A DNA stretch of 64,000 nucleotides from Nostoc sp. 'Peltigera membranacea cyanobiont' 210A (GTDB lineage Bacteria > Cyanobacteriota > Cyanobacteriia > Cyanobacteriales > Nostocaceae), in contig NZ_NOLJ01000002.1 in NCBI RefSeq assembly GCF_002246015.1, forward strand, positions 671,006 to 735,005. Direction: 5' to 3'. Positions 30,338 to 39,314 of the stretch are shown piece by piece. Both the position numbers and the translations under genes were made by a program. How positions within the stretch are numbered: position 1 is the stretch's first letter; every line of letters begins with the position of its first letter. Under the pieces are notes generated by a model that was given only the letters and a program-made list of their open reading frames with translations, was not told the DNA's origin and searched no databases.

Positions 30338-30832
30338 TTATGCCAGTGTTGTCAAGCCATTCAAGTAGTCTTGCAACTGCCTAGTATGGTCGTGAGACAT
30401 CTTTTCTGAAGGTAGTAAACTGGGAGAGAAAGCTTGGATTTCCATGACTTCTAAAGTGTCTTGAATCTCCATTGTCCCATACACTTCGGCTTCAACCACA
30501 ATACAAATTGAATGGATTCTGGGATCGCGGTCTGGTGCAGAGTAAACTCCTACCAAACGGTTAATTTTCACCAATTCTAGCCCGGTTTCCTCCATCAATT
30601 CCCGGCGAACTGTATTGGGAATATCTTCTCCCCAATCCACAATCCCTCCAGGCAATGACCAAAGACCATTGTCGCGCCGCCGGATCAGTACAATCCGACC
30701 ATCGGGTAAAATTGGGATGATACTAGTGCCAGTAATGGGATGACGAAATATTATACCCAATACTGTTTGTCCAATACGCCATAAGCTACGTGTGGACTCT
30801 ACAGCTGCCGGAAAAAAAGCAATAACGTTCAA
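30338..30832 (-). CDS. NUDIX hydrolase
   Basis: A 164-residue NUDIX protein. The Nudix box reads GGIVDWGEDIPNTVRRELMEETGLE, split over GGIVDWGED and RRELMEETGLE, with all the required Glu and Arg residues (Gx5Ex7REUxEExGU). The N-terminal FRHPITGTSIIPILPDGRIV and the following GVYSAPDRDPRIHSICIVVE resemble ADP-ribose/sugar-nucleotide type members. The second NUDIX gene at 51084 shares [15 protein letters not shown]. Substrate unknown. Confidence 0.88.
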   Translation of the reverse strand: MNVIAFFPAAVESTRSLWRIGQTVLGIIFRHPITGTSIIPILPDGRIVLIRRRDNGLWSLPGGIVDWGEDIPNTVRRELMEETGLELVKINRLVGVYSAPDRDPRIHSICIVVEAEVYGTMEIQDTLEVMEIQAFSPSLLPSEKMSHDHTRQLQDYLNGLTTLA

Positions 30833-31547
30833 TCTTCAAAATTTATGTGTTGTATTCTATAGTTCCCTACCACTTACATAGGCTCAACTAATAAAATTTT
30901 TGCTGAGTTTTGTTTTATACAAAAATGTTTGTGGGTTGAGATTTTATTCTCACGATTTACGTAGAATATTATCAATTCTAACATCAAGTTTCAATAGAAG
31001 CACTGTGTTTATATATACATAATATTTCTTGAATCAGGTAAATTTTCAGTTGATAGCTAGCATTAGTGCTGTTGAAACTAGCTGTTACTAATAGATTTTT
31101 AGAACACATTAAAAGAAATAATATGAATAATAAGTCAAAATCCAAAATTATGAATTCTGAATTTATAAGAGGCAATTAAGTAGGGTTTAAAACCTACAAT
31201 TAATTAAAGATAGCTAAATCAAATATTTAGACTCTATGCTTAAACCCACCGATGCCTTCTGAATTATTTCTTGATAATATTGGTTTGTTTCAAGAACAAC
31301 AACTAATGAGCTAATTTCCAATCTATTAAATAGATTAGAATCTCAGAAAAGATATTTTTCGTCTTGCTACCAGGGAAAATTCATAATTTTTATTGACAAA
31401 TTTAGGTATAATGCGATAGACTAGTACACTGTTTAAAGCGTATTTATTGCTGCACTAGGTTAAAAGTATATCAATAACATTGGTAGCTAATATTGCCTAC
31501 GTGATGCCTAGTTGCTACTTTTTTGTTGTTTATTAATAGAGGTGAAC
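30833..31547. other. AT-rich 715-bp spacer without a recognisable gene
   Basis: No credible coding frame or structured RNA. A TATAAT box at 31407-31412 (with TTGACA unusually close, at 31393-31398) may belong to the promoter of the small basic protein gene at 31548; it would leave a leader of about 130 bases. Confidence 0.4.
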
Positions 31548-31715
31548 ATGGCCAAGCGCCGTAACCCGAAAAAAGAAAAGGCGCTACGTAACCAGGCGTA
31601 TGCCAGAAAGTTTCGTAAACGGACTACGACAGGAAGAATGCAGAGAAGGTTCCAACAAAGACCACCAAAGAGTGAAGAAGAAGAAGGCGCAGCAACAGCA
31701 GCTGACACTGACTAA
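31548..31715 (+). CDS. Small, highly basic conserved protein
   Basis: 55 residues: a Lys/Arg-rich N-terminal part (MAKRRNPKKEKALRNQAYAR, then KFRKRTTTGRMQRRFQQR) and an acidic Glu/Ala/Thr tail. The start is set at ATG 31548, with AGAGGTG seven bases upstream; the frame opens earlier at 31512 but without a ribosome site. The composition suggests a nucleic-acid-binding protein or ribosome-associated peptide. From memory, similar small proteins are conserved across cyanobacteria; no function is known to me. Confidence 0.7.
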   Translation: MAKRRNPKKEKALRNQAYARKFRKRTTTGRMQRRFQQRPPKSEEEEGAATAADTD

Positions 31716-31758
31716 GCTGCTTGCCTAAATCCTTATTGTTTGGGTTATTTACCTTTTG

Positions 31759-31790
31759 GGGCGCACATTTATTTGTACGCCCTTATTTAT
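31759..31790 (+). terminator. Likely terminator of the small basic protein gene
   Basis: GGGGCGCACA and TGTACGCCC pair imperfectly around a TTTATT loop, followed by TTATTTATTTTT, about 45 bp after the stop codon at 31715. Confidence 0.5.
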
Positions 31791-31795
31791 TTTTG

Positions 31796-31886
31796 GGGAT
31801 TGGGGCATTGGGCATAGAGAAAAGACAAGGGAGACAAGGGAGAGATTTATTCAAAAACTCCCCCTTGTCTCCTTTTCCCCAATTCC
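31796..31886. repeat. Purine/pyrimidine-arm inverted heptamer block
   Basis: Left arm is built of GACAAGG/GAGACAAGGGAG units, right arm of CTCCCCCTTGTCTCC. They are complementary and flank a TTTATTCAAAAA centre; the right arm ends at the argH stop codon. Confidence 0.7.
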
Positions 31887-31887
31887 T

Positions 31888-33273
31888 CTATTGAGCAATT
31901 TGGGCACGGGCGGCTGTAAGTGCTTTGTTTACCTGTACAAAGCCAGTACCTCCGTAACTGTTGCGCGCAGCAACAACTTGACGGGGGGATATCGCCTCAT
32001 AAATATCTGCTGCAAATGCCGGATGTAGTTGTTGCCACTCTTCCAATTTCAAATCTTTTAGGAGTTTACCTGCGGCAATACTAGTTTTTACCACTTTACC
32101 CACAAGGTTGTAAGCTTCCCGAAAAGGAACGCCCCGTGCTGCCAGATAATCTGCTACATCGGTAGCATTAGAAAAATCTTCTGCCACAGCTGATGCTAAC
32201 CGTTGGGTACGAAATTCTAAGCCTTCCCTGAGCAAAATCGTCATCGCTTCTAGAGACGCTTTGACTGTATTAACGCTATCAAATAGACCTTCTTTATCTT
32301 CTTGTAAGTCTTTGTTATATGCCAGAGGTAGCCCCTTCATAATCACTAACATCGCCTGGAGATGACCGAATACACGTCCCGTTTTCCCCCGCACCAATTC
32401 TGGGACATCGGGGTTTTTCTTTTGGGGCATGATACTGGAACCCGTAGCACAGCTATCTTTGAGGGTGACAAAGCGAAATTCTTCAGATGACCAAAGAATG
32501 ACTTCTTCTGCAAGGCGGCTGAGGTGAACCATAATCAAGCTAGCAGCACACAAAAATTCGATCGCAAAATCGCGATCGCTCACTCCATCGAGGCTGTTAG
32601 CATAAATATCGTCAAAATTCAAGAGTTTGGCTGTGTAGTGGCGGTCAATAGGGAAAGTCGTTCCCGCTAAAGCACCACATCCCAAAGGTGAAATATTCAC
32701 GCGGCGAGAAACATCTCCTAAGCGTTCCCAGTCACGTTGCGCCATTTGAAAGTATGCCAAGAGGTGATGAGCTAAACTCACGGGTTGGGCGCGTTGGAGG
32801 TGGGTATAGCCAGGAATCAGGGTTTCAACGTGCTTTTCGGCTATATCTAGTAAAACACCTTGAAATTCTCGCAATTCGCTTTTGATTTGTTGGATTTGGT
32901 CACGGAGGTAGAGTCTGGTATCAGTACCAACTTGATCATTACGCGATCGCGCTGTATGCAGCTTTTTACCCACGTCGCCAACAATTTCTGTCAGTCGGCC
33001 TTCAACTGCAAAATGTACATCTTCAGCATCGACACCGGGCTGAAATTTTCCCTGGCTGTACTCTTGGCGAATTTGTTCTAAACCGACAACCAGTTGCTCT
33101 CCTTCTTCTGGGGAGATAATGCCTGTGTGAGCAAGCATTTTGGCATGAGCTTGAGAACCAGTCAGGTCGTATTCGATTAATTCAATATCAAAACTTATAC
33201 TGGCATTAAAACGAGCGATCGCTGGATGCAACGCTGATTCAAACCGCTGGCTCCAAGTTTCTTTTTTGGTCAT
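31888..33273 (-). CDS. argH: Argininosuccinate lyase
   Basis: 461 residues; cleaves argininosuccinate to arginine and fumarate, last step of arginine synthesis. Family signature [20 protein letters not shown] carries the catalytic serine loop. Also seen: [38 protein letters not shown] (catalytic His region) and [20 protein letters not shown]. Length is standard. Alone on the minus strand; both flanks are repeat arms. Together with argC and carB it supplies arginine, a building block of cyanophycin. Confidence 0.96.
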   Translation of the reverse strand: MTKKETWSQRFESALHPAIARFNASISFDIELIEYDLTGSQAHAKMLAHTGIISPEEGEQLVVGLEQIRQEYSQGKFQPGVDAEDVHFAVEGRLTEIVGDVGKKLHTARSRNDQVGTDTRLYLRDQIQQIKSELREFQGVLLDIAEKHVETLIPGYTHLQRAQPVSLAHHLLAYFQMAQRDWERLGDVSRRVNISPLGCGALAGTTFPIDRHYTAKLLNFDDIYANSLDGVSDRDFAIEFLCAASLIMVHLSRLAEEVILWSSEEFRFVTLKDSCATGSSIMPQKKNPDVPELVRGKTGRVFGHLQAMLVIMKGLPLAYNKDLQEDKEGLFDSVNTVKASLEAMTILLREGLEFRTQRLASAVAEDFSNATDVADYLAARGVPFREAYNLVGKVVKTSIAAGKLLKDLKLEEWQQLHPAFAADIYEAISPRQVVAARNSYGGTGFVQVNKALTAARAQIAQ

Positions 33274-33284
33274 AAATTATGAAA

Positions 33285-33371
33285 AGAGTGGGCGAGAGTT
33301 AAGAGTTAAGAGTGAGGAGTTATGAGTTTTTGACTCCTAACTTCTCACTCCTCACTTTTAACTCCTAACTT
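33285..33371. repeat. Inverted heptamer block GAGTTAA / TTAACTC
   Basis: GAGTTAAGAGTTAAGAGTGAGGAG on the left and CTCCTCACTTTTAACTCCT on the right can pair around GAGTTTTTGACTC. Located between the argH start and the stop of the next minus-strand gene. Confidence 0.7.
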
Positions 33372-33377
33372 TTAAAT

Positions 33378-33584
33378 TTAACCGTAGCTAGTTAGATTCC
33401 GAATCATATAGCCAATGACTAAACCAATCAACAATGCCCACACTTGACCTGTTTGTATAAAGTGGCTCCAAGCTTTTTGCATCTGACCCATAACGTTTGG
33501 ATCGGTGATTGTTTGTGCTAATGCTGTCAAATTTACAGGCAAATGCCAAAGTAACTGAGATGTCAAATCGCTGTAATTACTCAT
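33378..33584 (-). CDS. Small conserved membrane protein
   Basis: 68 residues: a polar N-terminal half (SNYSDLTSQLLWHLPVNL, then TALAQTITDPNVMGQMQKAW) and one transmembrane helix at about 47-64 (VWALLIGLVIGYMIRNLT). It lies between larB and argH on the same strand with about 100-bp spacers. Recall suggests an equivalent small gene next to argH in other Nostocales. No function known to me. Confidence 0.65.
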   Translation of the reverse strand: MSNYSDLTSQLLWHLPVNLTALAQTITDPNVMGQMQKAWSHFIQTGQVWALLIGLVIGYMIRNLTSYG

Positions 33585-33690
33585 CTTTGGTGATTAAGAA
33601 GTTAGGGGTGGCAAATTTCAGCATCAGCTTATTATTTACATTAATTACTGATATTTACTGAAATATTGGATGTAACTTCAATGTCTTAAC

Positions 33691-34479
33691 TCAAGATGTA
33701 GCCGATGCCAACCGCAATTTCTCGGCTGTCCGCAAAATTTGCCCCGCCAAAACTGCTGCGCCAAAACCATTATCGATATTTACTACGCCTACTCCCGCAG
33801 CACAAGAGTTAAGCATTGTCAATAGAGGTGCTAAACCACCAAAACTTGCGCCATAACCAATGCTGGTGGGTACGGCAATCACGGGACAACTCGCTAAACC
33901 TGCGACAACGCTGGGTAAAGCGCCTTCCATCCCAGCTACGACAATCAACACTGATGCTGACTCAATCAGGTGACGGTTACTTAATAAGCGGTGAATTCCC
34001 GCAACGCCAACATCCCAGAGACGCTGTACTCGAAAACCAGAAAGTTCAGCAGTGACAGCTGCTTCTTCAGCAACAGGTAAATCGGCGGTACCAGCAGAAA
34101 GAATGCCAATTTCACCCTGGAATTGTGGTTCGATGGTAGGGGGAGCGATCGCACAAATTCGCGCCGATTCGTAATATCGCAAACTGCTAACTTTTGATTC
34201 TAATACGGCATAAACTGCTGGTTCAATCCGAGTCGCCATCACCACCGGATTACGGAGACGCATCACCTCCATAATTTGAGCAATTTGATCGGGAGTCTTA
34301 CCAGGGCCCCAAATCACCTCTGGGAAACCAGTTCTTAGCTGGCGATGATGGTCAATTTTGGCAAACTCACCCACAGATTCATAAGTTAAGTCTTTGAGGG
34401 AGTCTAATGCCGTATCTGGGGTAACTTTACCATTGGCAACCGCAACGAGTAGCGATCGCAAAGTTTTTTCATCAGTCAT
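33691..34479 (-). CDS. larB: LarB, nickel-pincer cofactor biosynthesis protein (carboxylase)
   Basis: 262 residues. The N-terminal DSLKDLTYESVGEFAKIDHHR and GFPEVIWGPGKTPDQIAQIM are LarB signatures. The C-terminal half is PurE/AIRC-like (GTADLPVAEEAAVTAELSGF, VVAGMEGALPSVVAGL, AVPTSIGYGASFGGLAPLL, NIDNGFGAA). LarB carboxylates and hydrolyses nicotinate adenine dinucleotide at the start of synthesis of the lactate racemase cofactor. LarC, LarE and LarA genes are not in this window. Many cyanobacteria carry a lone larB, whose role there is unclear. Confidence 0.9.
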   Translation of the reverse strand: MTDEKTLRSLLVAVANGKVTPDTALDSLKDLTYESVGEFAKIDHHRQLRTGFPEVIWGPGKTPDQIAQIMEVMRLRNPVVMATRIEPAVYAVLESKVSSLRYYESARICAIAPPTIEPQFQGEIGILSAGTADLPVAEEAAVTAELSGFRVQRLWDVGVAGIHRLLSNRHLIESASVLIVVAGMEGALPSVVAGLASCPVIAVPTSIGYGASFGGLAPLLTMLNSCAAGVGVVNIDNGFGAAVLAGQILRTAEKLRLASATS

Positions 34480-34480
34480 T

Positions 34481-34562
34481 TGTCATTTGTCCTTTGTCCT
34501 TTGTCATTTGTCATTTGTCATTTATTTTTATCTGCAAGTAATGACCAATGACTAATAACTAA
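34481..34562. repeat. Heptamer repeat arms TTTGTCA / TGACCAA
   Basis: CATTTGT/CCTTTGT units (34481-34522) precede ATGACCAATGACTAATAACTA (34540-34560). The arms partly pair. The right arm overlaps the stop codon of the adjacent minus-strand lipoprotein gene. Confidence 0.7.
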
Positions 34563-36340
34563 TTTGTTATTTTAATTTCATGAATGTTCCAGAATGCGCC
34601 ACCAAGTGCAGAGTATTGGATGCCTTCAAAGCGATTACGCACTGCTGACATTGATAAAGCGTTAACTAGATAAATAAACGGTAAATTTTCTTGGGTAATC
34701 TTTTGGGTTTCGGCATAAATTTCTTTCCGCTTTGCTGGATCTAATTCCCTTGCTCCTTGAATGTATAACCTAGCAATTTCTGCTTCCCAAGGAGCCACTT
34801 CCCAACCTTGCACTGGCTTTTGTCCAGCTTGGGGTTTCTGATTAAACATGTGTAATCCACCTTCGGGAGACCAGACATTAGCCCCATCATTTGGTTCTAA
34901 CCCACCAGTCAGACCCAGCATAGAAACTTCCCAGTCTAATGAATTTGACAGCTTATCTGTGTAAGTATTCCACGCTAGAGGAGTGAAATCGACTTGAATA
35001 CCAATTTTACTCAGGTCTTGTTTAATTTGCGATCCAATTGCTTCGCGGATTTTGTTACCAGCATTGGTAAGCAACGAGAAGCGAACTCGGTTTCCTTGAG
35101 CATCAATTAGTTGGTTGTTGTTATATTTGAATCCTGCTTTTAGTAGCAGTTCCTTCGCCTTTTCTATATTGTAGTTATAAACTTTTAGGCCTTCTTCTGG
35201 CGACAAATAATAAGGGCTTTGCACAGAAATTGGCGAATTTTGTGGTTTACCTAAGCCACGAAAAGTGTTGTTAATCATTGTTTGCCGATCAATTGCATAG
35301 GCTACTGCCTGCCGAAACTCTACAGTATTGAACCAACGCGATTTAACTGGATCGACCAGCGGTTTTCCATCCCTTTTACCTTTATTTAAATTGAATAAAA
35401 TAAACGTCGTACCAGTTGCTGGGCCACCATTGAAAATTTTGAAATTTCCCTGCTCTTCTTGCACCTTTAGCAAAGAAAAATAATCTGGTGAGACTCCCAC
35501 AGTATCTAATCCACCAGAACGAAATTGTAGCAAGGAGGTATCTGTTGATTCTACAATTTGCCACACAATCCGTTCAATATAAGGCTGGGATTCTCCCTTT
35601 GGCCCTTTGCGCCAATAATAGGGATTGCGCCTGAACACTACACGCTGGCTGGTGTCGTAGCGCTCTAGTTTGTAAGGGCCGTTAACGATAATTTGATCTG
35701 GAGGAGTATCAACACCCCACTTTGACAAAAATATGGGCTTACCCTCTTGGTCTTTTGTCTTGATAAATGGTTCTAGGGTGTGAGCAGGTAAAATTGGTAG
35801 TCCTAGAGTTCCCAAAAATGGTGCAAATGGTTCTGGAGTTGTGAATTCAATCCGTTGAGTATCGATTTTTCGTACCTTTGGTAAAGCCCGACTTTCACCA
35901 ATGCGTAGCACATCTCTAGCATCTGCGGGAATCGCTTCGTTCAGGTAAATTTGGTTGAAGGTAAATATTACATCATCTGCTGTTAAGGGTTCCCCATCAG
36001 ACCATTTCAATTCCTTACGCAAGGTAAAAACAAATCGCAATTTGTTATCAGAAATTTCCCAAGATTCTGCTAAAGAAGGCTCAATTTTGCCAGTTATGGG
36101 GTTTTCAGAAGTTAACCCTTCATAAATCAGAGGAAAAACATTCGGAGATTCCTGACTCAAAGGGTAGTTAAAGGTTTTGGGATCGCTGAGAATGGCACTG
36201 ACCAATTGCGGCATTTGAGCAGCTGCACTTTTAAAGTTAGCGGGGTTGCAGGCGGTAAGTGTAAGTGCTGTTGCTGAAGTCAAAATTATTGGCAACCAAA
36301 AATATTTAATTGCCAGAAATATTTTTCTAAAAGATTTCAT
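34559..36340 (-). CDS. Oligopeptide/nickel-type ABC transporter substrate-binding lipoprotein
   Basis: 593 residues. The N-terminus is a lipoprotein signal: basic start, hydrophobic helix and lipobox L-T-A-C31. The mature part is an SBP family 5 protein: YPLSQESPNVFPLIYEGLTS, SLAESWEISDNKLRFVFTLR, DVIFTFNQIY, FRQAVAYAIDRQTM and GIQVDFTPLAWNTY are typical. Such proteins bind oligopeptides, nickel chelates or similar ligands in the periplasm; ligand cannot be told. No permease or ATPase gene is adjacent, so its transporter partners are elsewhere. A lone copy near trmD/ispF and larB is, from memory, a conserved neighbourhood in Nostocales. Confidence 0.9.
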   Translation of the reverse strand: MKSFRKIFLAIKYFWLPIILTSATALTLTACNPANFKSAAAQMPQLVSAILSDPKTFNYPLSQESPNVFPLIYEGLTSENPITGKIEPSLAESWEISDNKLRFVFTLRKELKWSDGEPLTADDVIFTFNQIYLNEAIPADARDVLRIGESRALPKVRKIDTQRIEFTTPEPFAPFLGTLGLPILPAHTLEPFIKTKDQEGKPIFLSKWGVDTPPDQIIVNGPYKLERYDTSQRVVFRRNPYYWRKGPKGESQPYIERIVWQIVESTDTSLLQFRSGGLDTVGVSPDYFSLLKVQEEQGNFKIFNGGPATGTTFILFNLNKGKRDGKPLVDPVKSRWFNTVEFRQAVAYAIDRQTMINNTFRGLGKPQNSPISVQSPYYLSPEEGLKVYNYNIEKAKELLLKAGFKYNNNQLIDAQGNRVRFSLLTNAGNKIREAIGSQIKQDLSKIGIQVDFTPLAWNTYTDKLSNSLDWEVSMLGLTGGLEPNDGANVWSPEGGLHMFNQKPQAGQKPVQGWEVAPWEAEIARLYIQGARELDPAKRKEIYAETQKITQENLPFIYLVNALSMSAVRNRFEGIQYSALGGAFWNIHEIKITN

Positions 36341-36364
36341 ACTTTCAATACGCGAGTAGTGTCA

Positions 36365-36964
36365 TTAATTTGATTGAGATTGTAGCCAACCAAGGAAGTT
36401 TTGGGTTTTATTGAAATACTGGATTTCTCTATCTCGTAAAATCTCTAAAACTTCACGTCTGCCAAATTCTTTAGAATTGCTACTTAAAAATACTTTATTT
36501 TCATTAGGATGTAAGCCAGCATGAAAAATTATACATTCCAAGATTATTCTATCTATAATGTGCTTCTCAAAGATTGCTCTATTTAAGGTTAATTGAAAAA
36601 TATCTTTACTTAATATAATCATTTCTGATGTATTGATAAGCCGATTAAAAGCTACATCAAAACGTTCTTTAACTTCATTACTTCTTTGAAGAAAGCTAAT
36701 TCTTGATTTCTCTAGGTGAGACAGTAGTGATCGTGCATTGCTTGAATTATCTCGCTCTGCTTGATTAATTTGTATATCTAAATTTCGGAGAAAATCTAAA
36801 TTATATTTTTCTTCTTGTTCTAATGTTGTCAACGATTCTACAAAACAAATACTTGGCACTACGATACGTAGAGATGATGGTGGATTTTGCAGTAATTCTT
36901 GTGCTTGTGAATCTTGCCCTTTAGCAATACTCATCAAGAAATTAGTTTCAACGTAAATGATCAC
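36365..36964 (-). CDS. PIN-domain-like protein
   Basis: 199 residues. The beginning, MIIYVETNFLMSIAKGQDSQ, resembles a PIN domain first strand with Glu in place of the usual Asp; VVPSICFVESLTTLEQEEKY would give the second acidic residue, and HIIDRIILECIIFHA with VFLSSNSKEFGR the C-terminal acidic/Ser-Asn region. A helical insert (about 60-120) is longer than in VapC toxins. PIN proteins are usually metal-dependent RNases. It starts 9 bp after the stop of the preceding PD-(D/E)XK-like gene, so the two form an operon. Family call moderate, activity inferred. Confidence 0.6.
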   Translation of the reverse strand: MIIYVETNFLMSIAKGQDSQAQELLQNPPSSLRIVVPSICFVESLTTLEQEEKYNLDFLRNLDIQINQAERDNSSNARSLLSHLEKSRISFLQRSNEVKERFDVAFNRLINTSEMIILSKDIFQLTLNRAIFEKHIIDRIILECIIFHAGLHPNENKVFLSSNSKEFGRREVLEILRDREIQYFNKTQNFLGWLQSQSN

Positions 36965-36973
36965 TACACAACA

Positions 36974-37486
36974 TTAAGAAATTTCAGTTGTTCCATCTTC
37001 TATTAATTGCAATAAACCAATCTTTGCCATTTCCTTTGTGAAAGGTGGTATTGCCGATTTCCAATGATATGCCAAGTCACGTAGCCAAGCTTCTGTAAGA
37101 CCTTTAAGATAAAGACTAAATATCCTTTTGTCGCGGAATTTTGGCTCGTAATGACTCAGCACATCAGCAGTATTAAAGCAGACAATTGGCTCTGATAAAT
37201 TATTGCCATCCCATTTTACAATTTGAATTTTATCTACATCAACAAGCATGGCAAATGGAATCGCTATCTTTGCAGCTTGCAGGTAATCGATTAGCCGTAA
37301 ATTAGCATAATCTTGGGCTTTTGTTTCTTGAAATTTTAAGGGGAAACCTTTAACTTCAGCTATGAGAATAATTTGCCCCTCTTTGTCGAGGGCGACAATA
37401 TCGGGAAAGTCTACATCTTCTAAGTTTGTAGCTTGCATGGTTCTAATTCCCCACCAAGTTAAGCTTTGTTTAACGCTATCAATCAT
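36974..37486 (-). CDS. PD-(D/E)XK nuclease-like protein
   Basis: 170 residues. The segment D29-IVALDKEGQIILIA-E44-V-K46 fits the core D...ExK of PD-(D/E)XK nucleases, here with the acidic strand DFPDIVALD and the IAEVKG strand. A following QDYANLRLIDYLQAA helix and PFAMLVDVDKIQIVKWD strand pair fit a restriction-endonuclease-like fold as in many cyanobacterial hypothetical proteins. The C-terminal third (about 115-170) is helical and unassigned. It is upstream of the PIN-like gene in a two-gene operon with AT-rich composition compared with neighbours. Confidence 0.6.
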   Translation of the reverse strand: MIDSVKQSLTWWGIRTMQATNLEDVDFPDIVALDKEGQIILIAEVKGFPLKFQETKAQDYANLRLIDYLQAAKIAIPFAMLVDVDKIQIVKWDGNNLSEPIVCFNTADVLSHYEPKFRDKRIFSLYLKGLTEAWLRDLAYHWKSAIPPFTKEMAKIGLLQLIEDGTTEIS

Positions 37487-37541
37487 TTATTTCCATCCTA
37501 ATCAGTCTTGAATATCTTTGAATCAGCGGCTAAAACAAAAG

Positions 37542-38027
37542 TTACTCTGAAGCAACTAGTAAGACAACAGCATAAGCACATATACCTTCTTCCCGTCCAA
37601 CGGGGCCTAATTTTTCATTGGTGGTAGCTTTAATACCAATTTGATTTGGTTCTAATTCTAAAACCGCCGCTAGTTTGTCACGCATATTGTGAATATGCGG
37701 TTTTAATTTTGGACGTTCTGCTACTATCACCGAGTCAATATTTCCCACCTGCCAGCCTCGATCGCGAATCAGTTGATTTACTTGAGTTAATAGTATTAAA
37801 CTATCTGCTCCCGCCCATTGAGGATCGCTAGGCGGAAAATAATGACCAATATCCCCCAAAGATAATGCCCCAAGCATGGCATCCATAATCGCATGGGTTA
37901 GTACGTCAGCGTCACTGTGCCCCAACAAACCCAGTTCATGGGGAATTTTAATTCCACCTAAAATCAAAGCGCGATCGCTCACCAGTTGGTGAATATCGTA
38001 GCCGTTACCAATACGAATTTTAGTCAT
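37542..38027 (-). CDS. ispF: 2-C-methyl-D-erythritol 2,4-cyclodiphosphate synthase
   Basis: 161 residues; fifth step of the MEP isoprenoid pathway, feeding carotenoid, chlorophyll and quinone side chains. Zinc ligands are visible in GNGYD11-I-H13 and in [31 protein letters not shown] and [20 protein letters not shown] complete the family signatures. Length is normal. It follows trmD by 17 bp and is probably co-transcribed with it. Confidence 0.96.
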   Translation of the reverse strand: MTKIRIGNGYDIHQLVSDRALILGGIKIPHELGLLGHSDADVLTHAIMDAMLGALSLGDIGHYFPPSDPQWAGADSLILLTQVNQLIRDRGWQVGNIDSVIVAERPKLKPHIHNMRDKLAAVLELEPNQIGIKATTNEKLGPVGREEGICAYAVVLLVASE

Positions 38028-38044
38028 TAGTTATTAGTCATTGG

Positions 38045-38776
38045 TCAAGAGTTAGAAATGAAATTATTATTCTCTCCCTGCTCCCCCTGTTCCCCCTGCT
38101 GCAATTTCTCCAAAAGATCGGGGCGGCGATCGCGGGTTTTTTGAATTTGTTGTTCGTAACGCCACCGGGCGATCGCTGCATGATTCCCACTGAGCAAGAC
38201 ATCAGGCACTTTCAAACCGCGAAAATTCGCAGGGCGAGTATATTGGGGATAGTCCAACAACCCTTCCTCAAAACTTTCTGCTATGAGGGACTCAGTTTTG
38301 GCCACAGTTCCTGGGAGCAGCCGCACGACGCCATTAATCAAAGCCATTGCTGGAATTTCCCCACCAGTCAGAATAAAATCGCCCAAAGATACTTCACGAG
38401 TTACCAAATGTAGCACCCTCTCATCAACTCCTTCGTAATGCCCACAAATAACTACTAACTGGTCATAATTTGTCACCAATTCTTTCAAAAGAGGTTGATT
38501 AATTGTTTGACCCTGGGGACTCATCAAAATTACTTCTCTTCGGGATAGAATCGGCAGCGACTCCACAGCGGTAAAAATAGGTTCTGGCTTCATTAGCATC
38601 CCAACACCACCACCGTAGGGTTCATCATCTACTTTTCGGTGTTTGTCAGTGGTAAAGTCCCGTGGATTAATCAGATGCACTTCAGCAATCTGTTTGGCTA
38701 AGGCTTTACCTAGCAGCCCAGAATTGAGAACAGAGTTAAAACAGTCAGGAAAAAGCGTAACTATATCAAAGCGCAC
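38045..38776 (-). CDS. trmD: tRNA (guanine-37-N1)-methyltransferase
   Basis: 243 residues, SPOUT-class enzyme that methylates G37 of tRNAs and prevents frameshifting. Motifs: MRFDIVTLFPDCF, PYGGGVGMLMKPEP, LMSPQGQTINQPLL, VVICGHYEGVDERV and GDFILTGGEIPAMALINGVV (the trefoil knot AdoMet site). The last 25 residues are odd: a QGEQGEQGEN run encoded by a heptamer-like repeat (about 38066-38101), followed by NNFISNS, beyond the usual C-terminal DRRPDLLEKL. The repeat seems to have expanded into the 3' end of the gene. Confidence 0.95.
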   Translation of the reverse strand: MRFDIVTLFPDCFNSVLNSGLLGKALAKQIAEVHLINPRDFTTDKHRKVDDEPYGGGVGMLMKPEPIFTAVESLPILSRREVILMSPQGQTINQPLLKELVTNYDQLVVICGHYEGVDERVLHLVTREVSLGDFILTGGEIPAMALINGVVRLLPGTVAKTESLIAESFEEGLLDYPQYTRPANFRGLKVPDVLLSGNHAAIARWRYEQQIQKTRDRRPDLLEKLQQGEQGEQGENNNFISNS

Positions 38777-39314
38777 AGTTATTCGTATTCGAGGACACTA
38801 ATCTTAAATTTGAATGTCTAGCAAACACCAGCAAGCCAAGGTCGGGTTAAACTCCAGTTAAACTTTATCAATAGTATCTAAAACTACCAGACCTCCTGGA
38901 TTTTAGATGGGATCAAAAGTTTTTCTAATTACTTAATTTATGTTTAAATGTTGTCACAACTACATTTAAATTAATAATCATATCAAGTTAACAACTTCCA
39001 GGATGCATCGAGCCAGCCTCAGAAAAAAGCGTAGTCTTAACTGCTCTTCCCCAACCCTAAAGGGGGAATATAGCCACTTAAAGACTATTTTGCCCTGCTA
39101 CAAGTGGACAGGTGAAAAACAAGGCGCTGGCTTTGAGGAATGTGAACAAACACGTTTAGACTGAGGCAACGCGAGCGTTAAGCGAGAATTTGGAGAGTGG
39201 CTGACCCAGTTCCAAACTTCCAAAAAGTGTCCTCTCGAAAGTTGCAAAGTGCAAAAACTATCAGGCAACTGAACCTTGTTAAATTCACCTGAAGTTGTTG
39301 ACAGGAGAACCAAA
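38777..39314. other. 538-bp spacer between trmD and cphB
   Basis: Divergent promoters must lie here. I see no gene, riboswitch or known RNA. The right half (39000-39275) is less AT-rich than the left, with a small CCCC.../GGGGG hairpin near 39048-39068 and a GCAACGCGAGCGTTAAGCGAG segment near 39164; a structured cphB leader or decayed gene is possible. The cphB ribosome site AGGAGA is at 39303-39308. Confidence 0.4.

Noticed and set aside
30984..31175. 63-residue minus-strand frame in the AT-rich spacer
   Set aside because: Composition follows the AT-rich DNA, no ribosome site or recognisable pattern.
31393..31412. TTGACA/TATAAT promoter before the small basic protein gene
   Set aside because: The two hexamers are only 8 bp apart, too close for a -35/-10 pair; only the TATAAT was kept as a weak suggestion.
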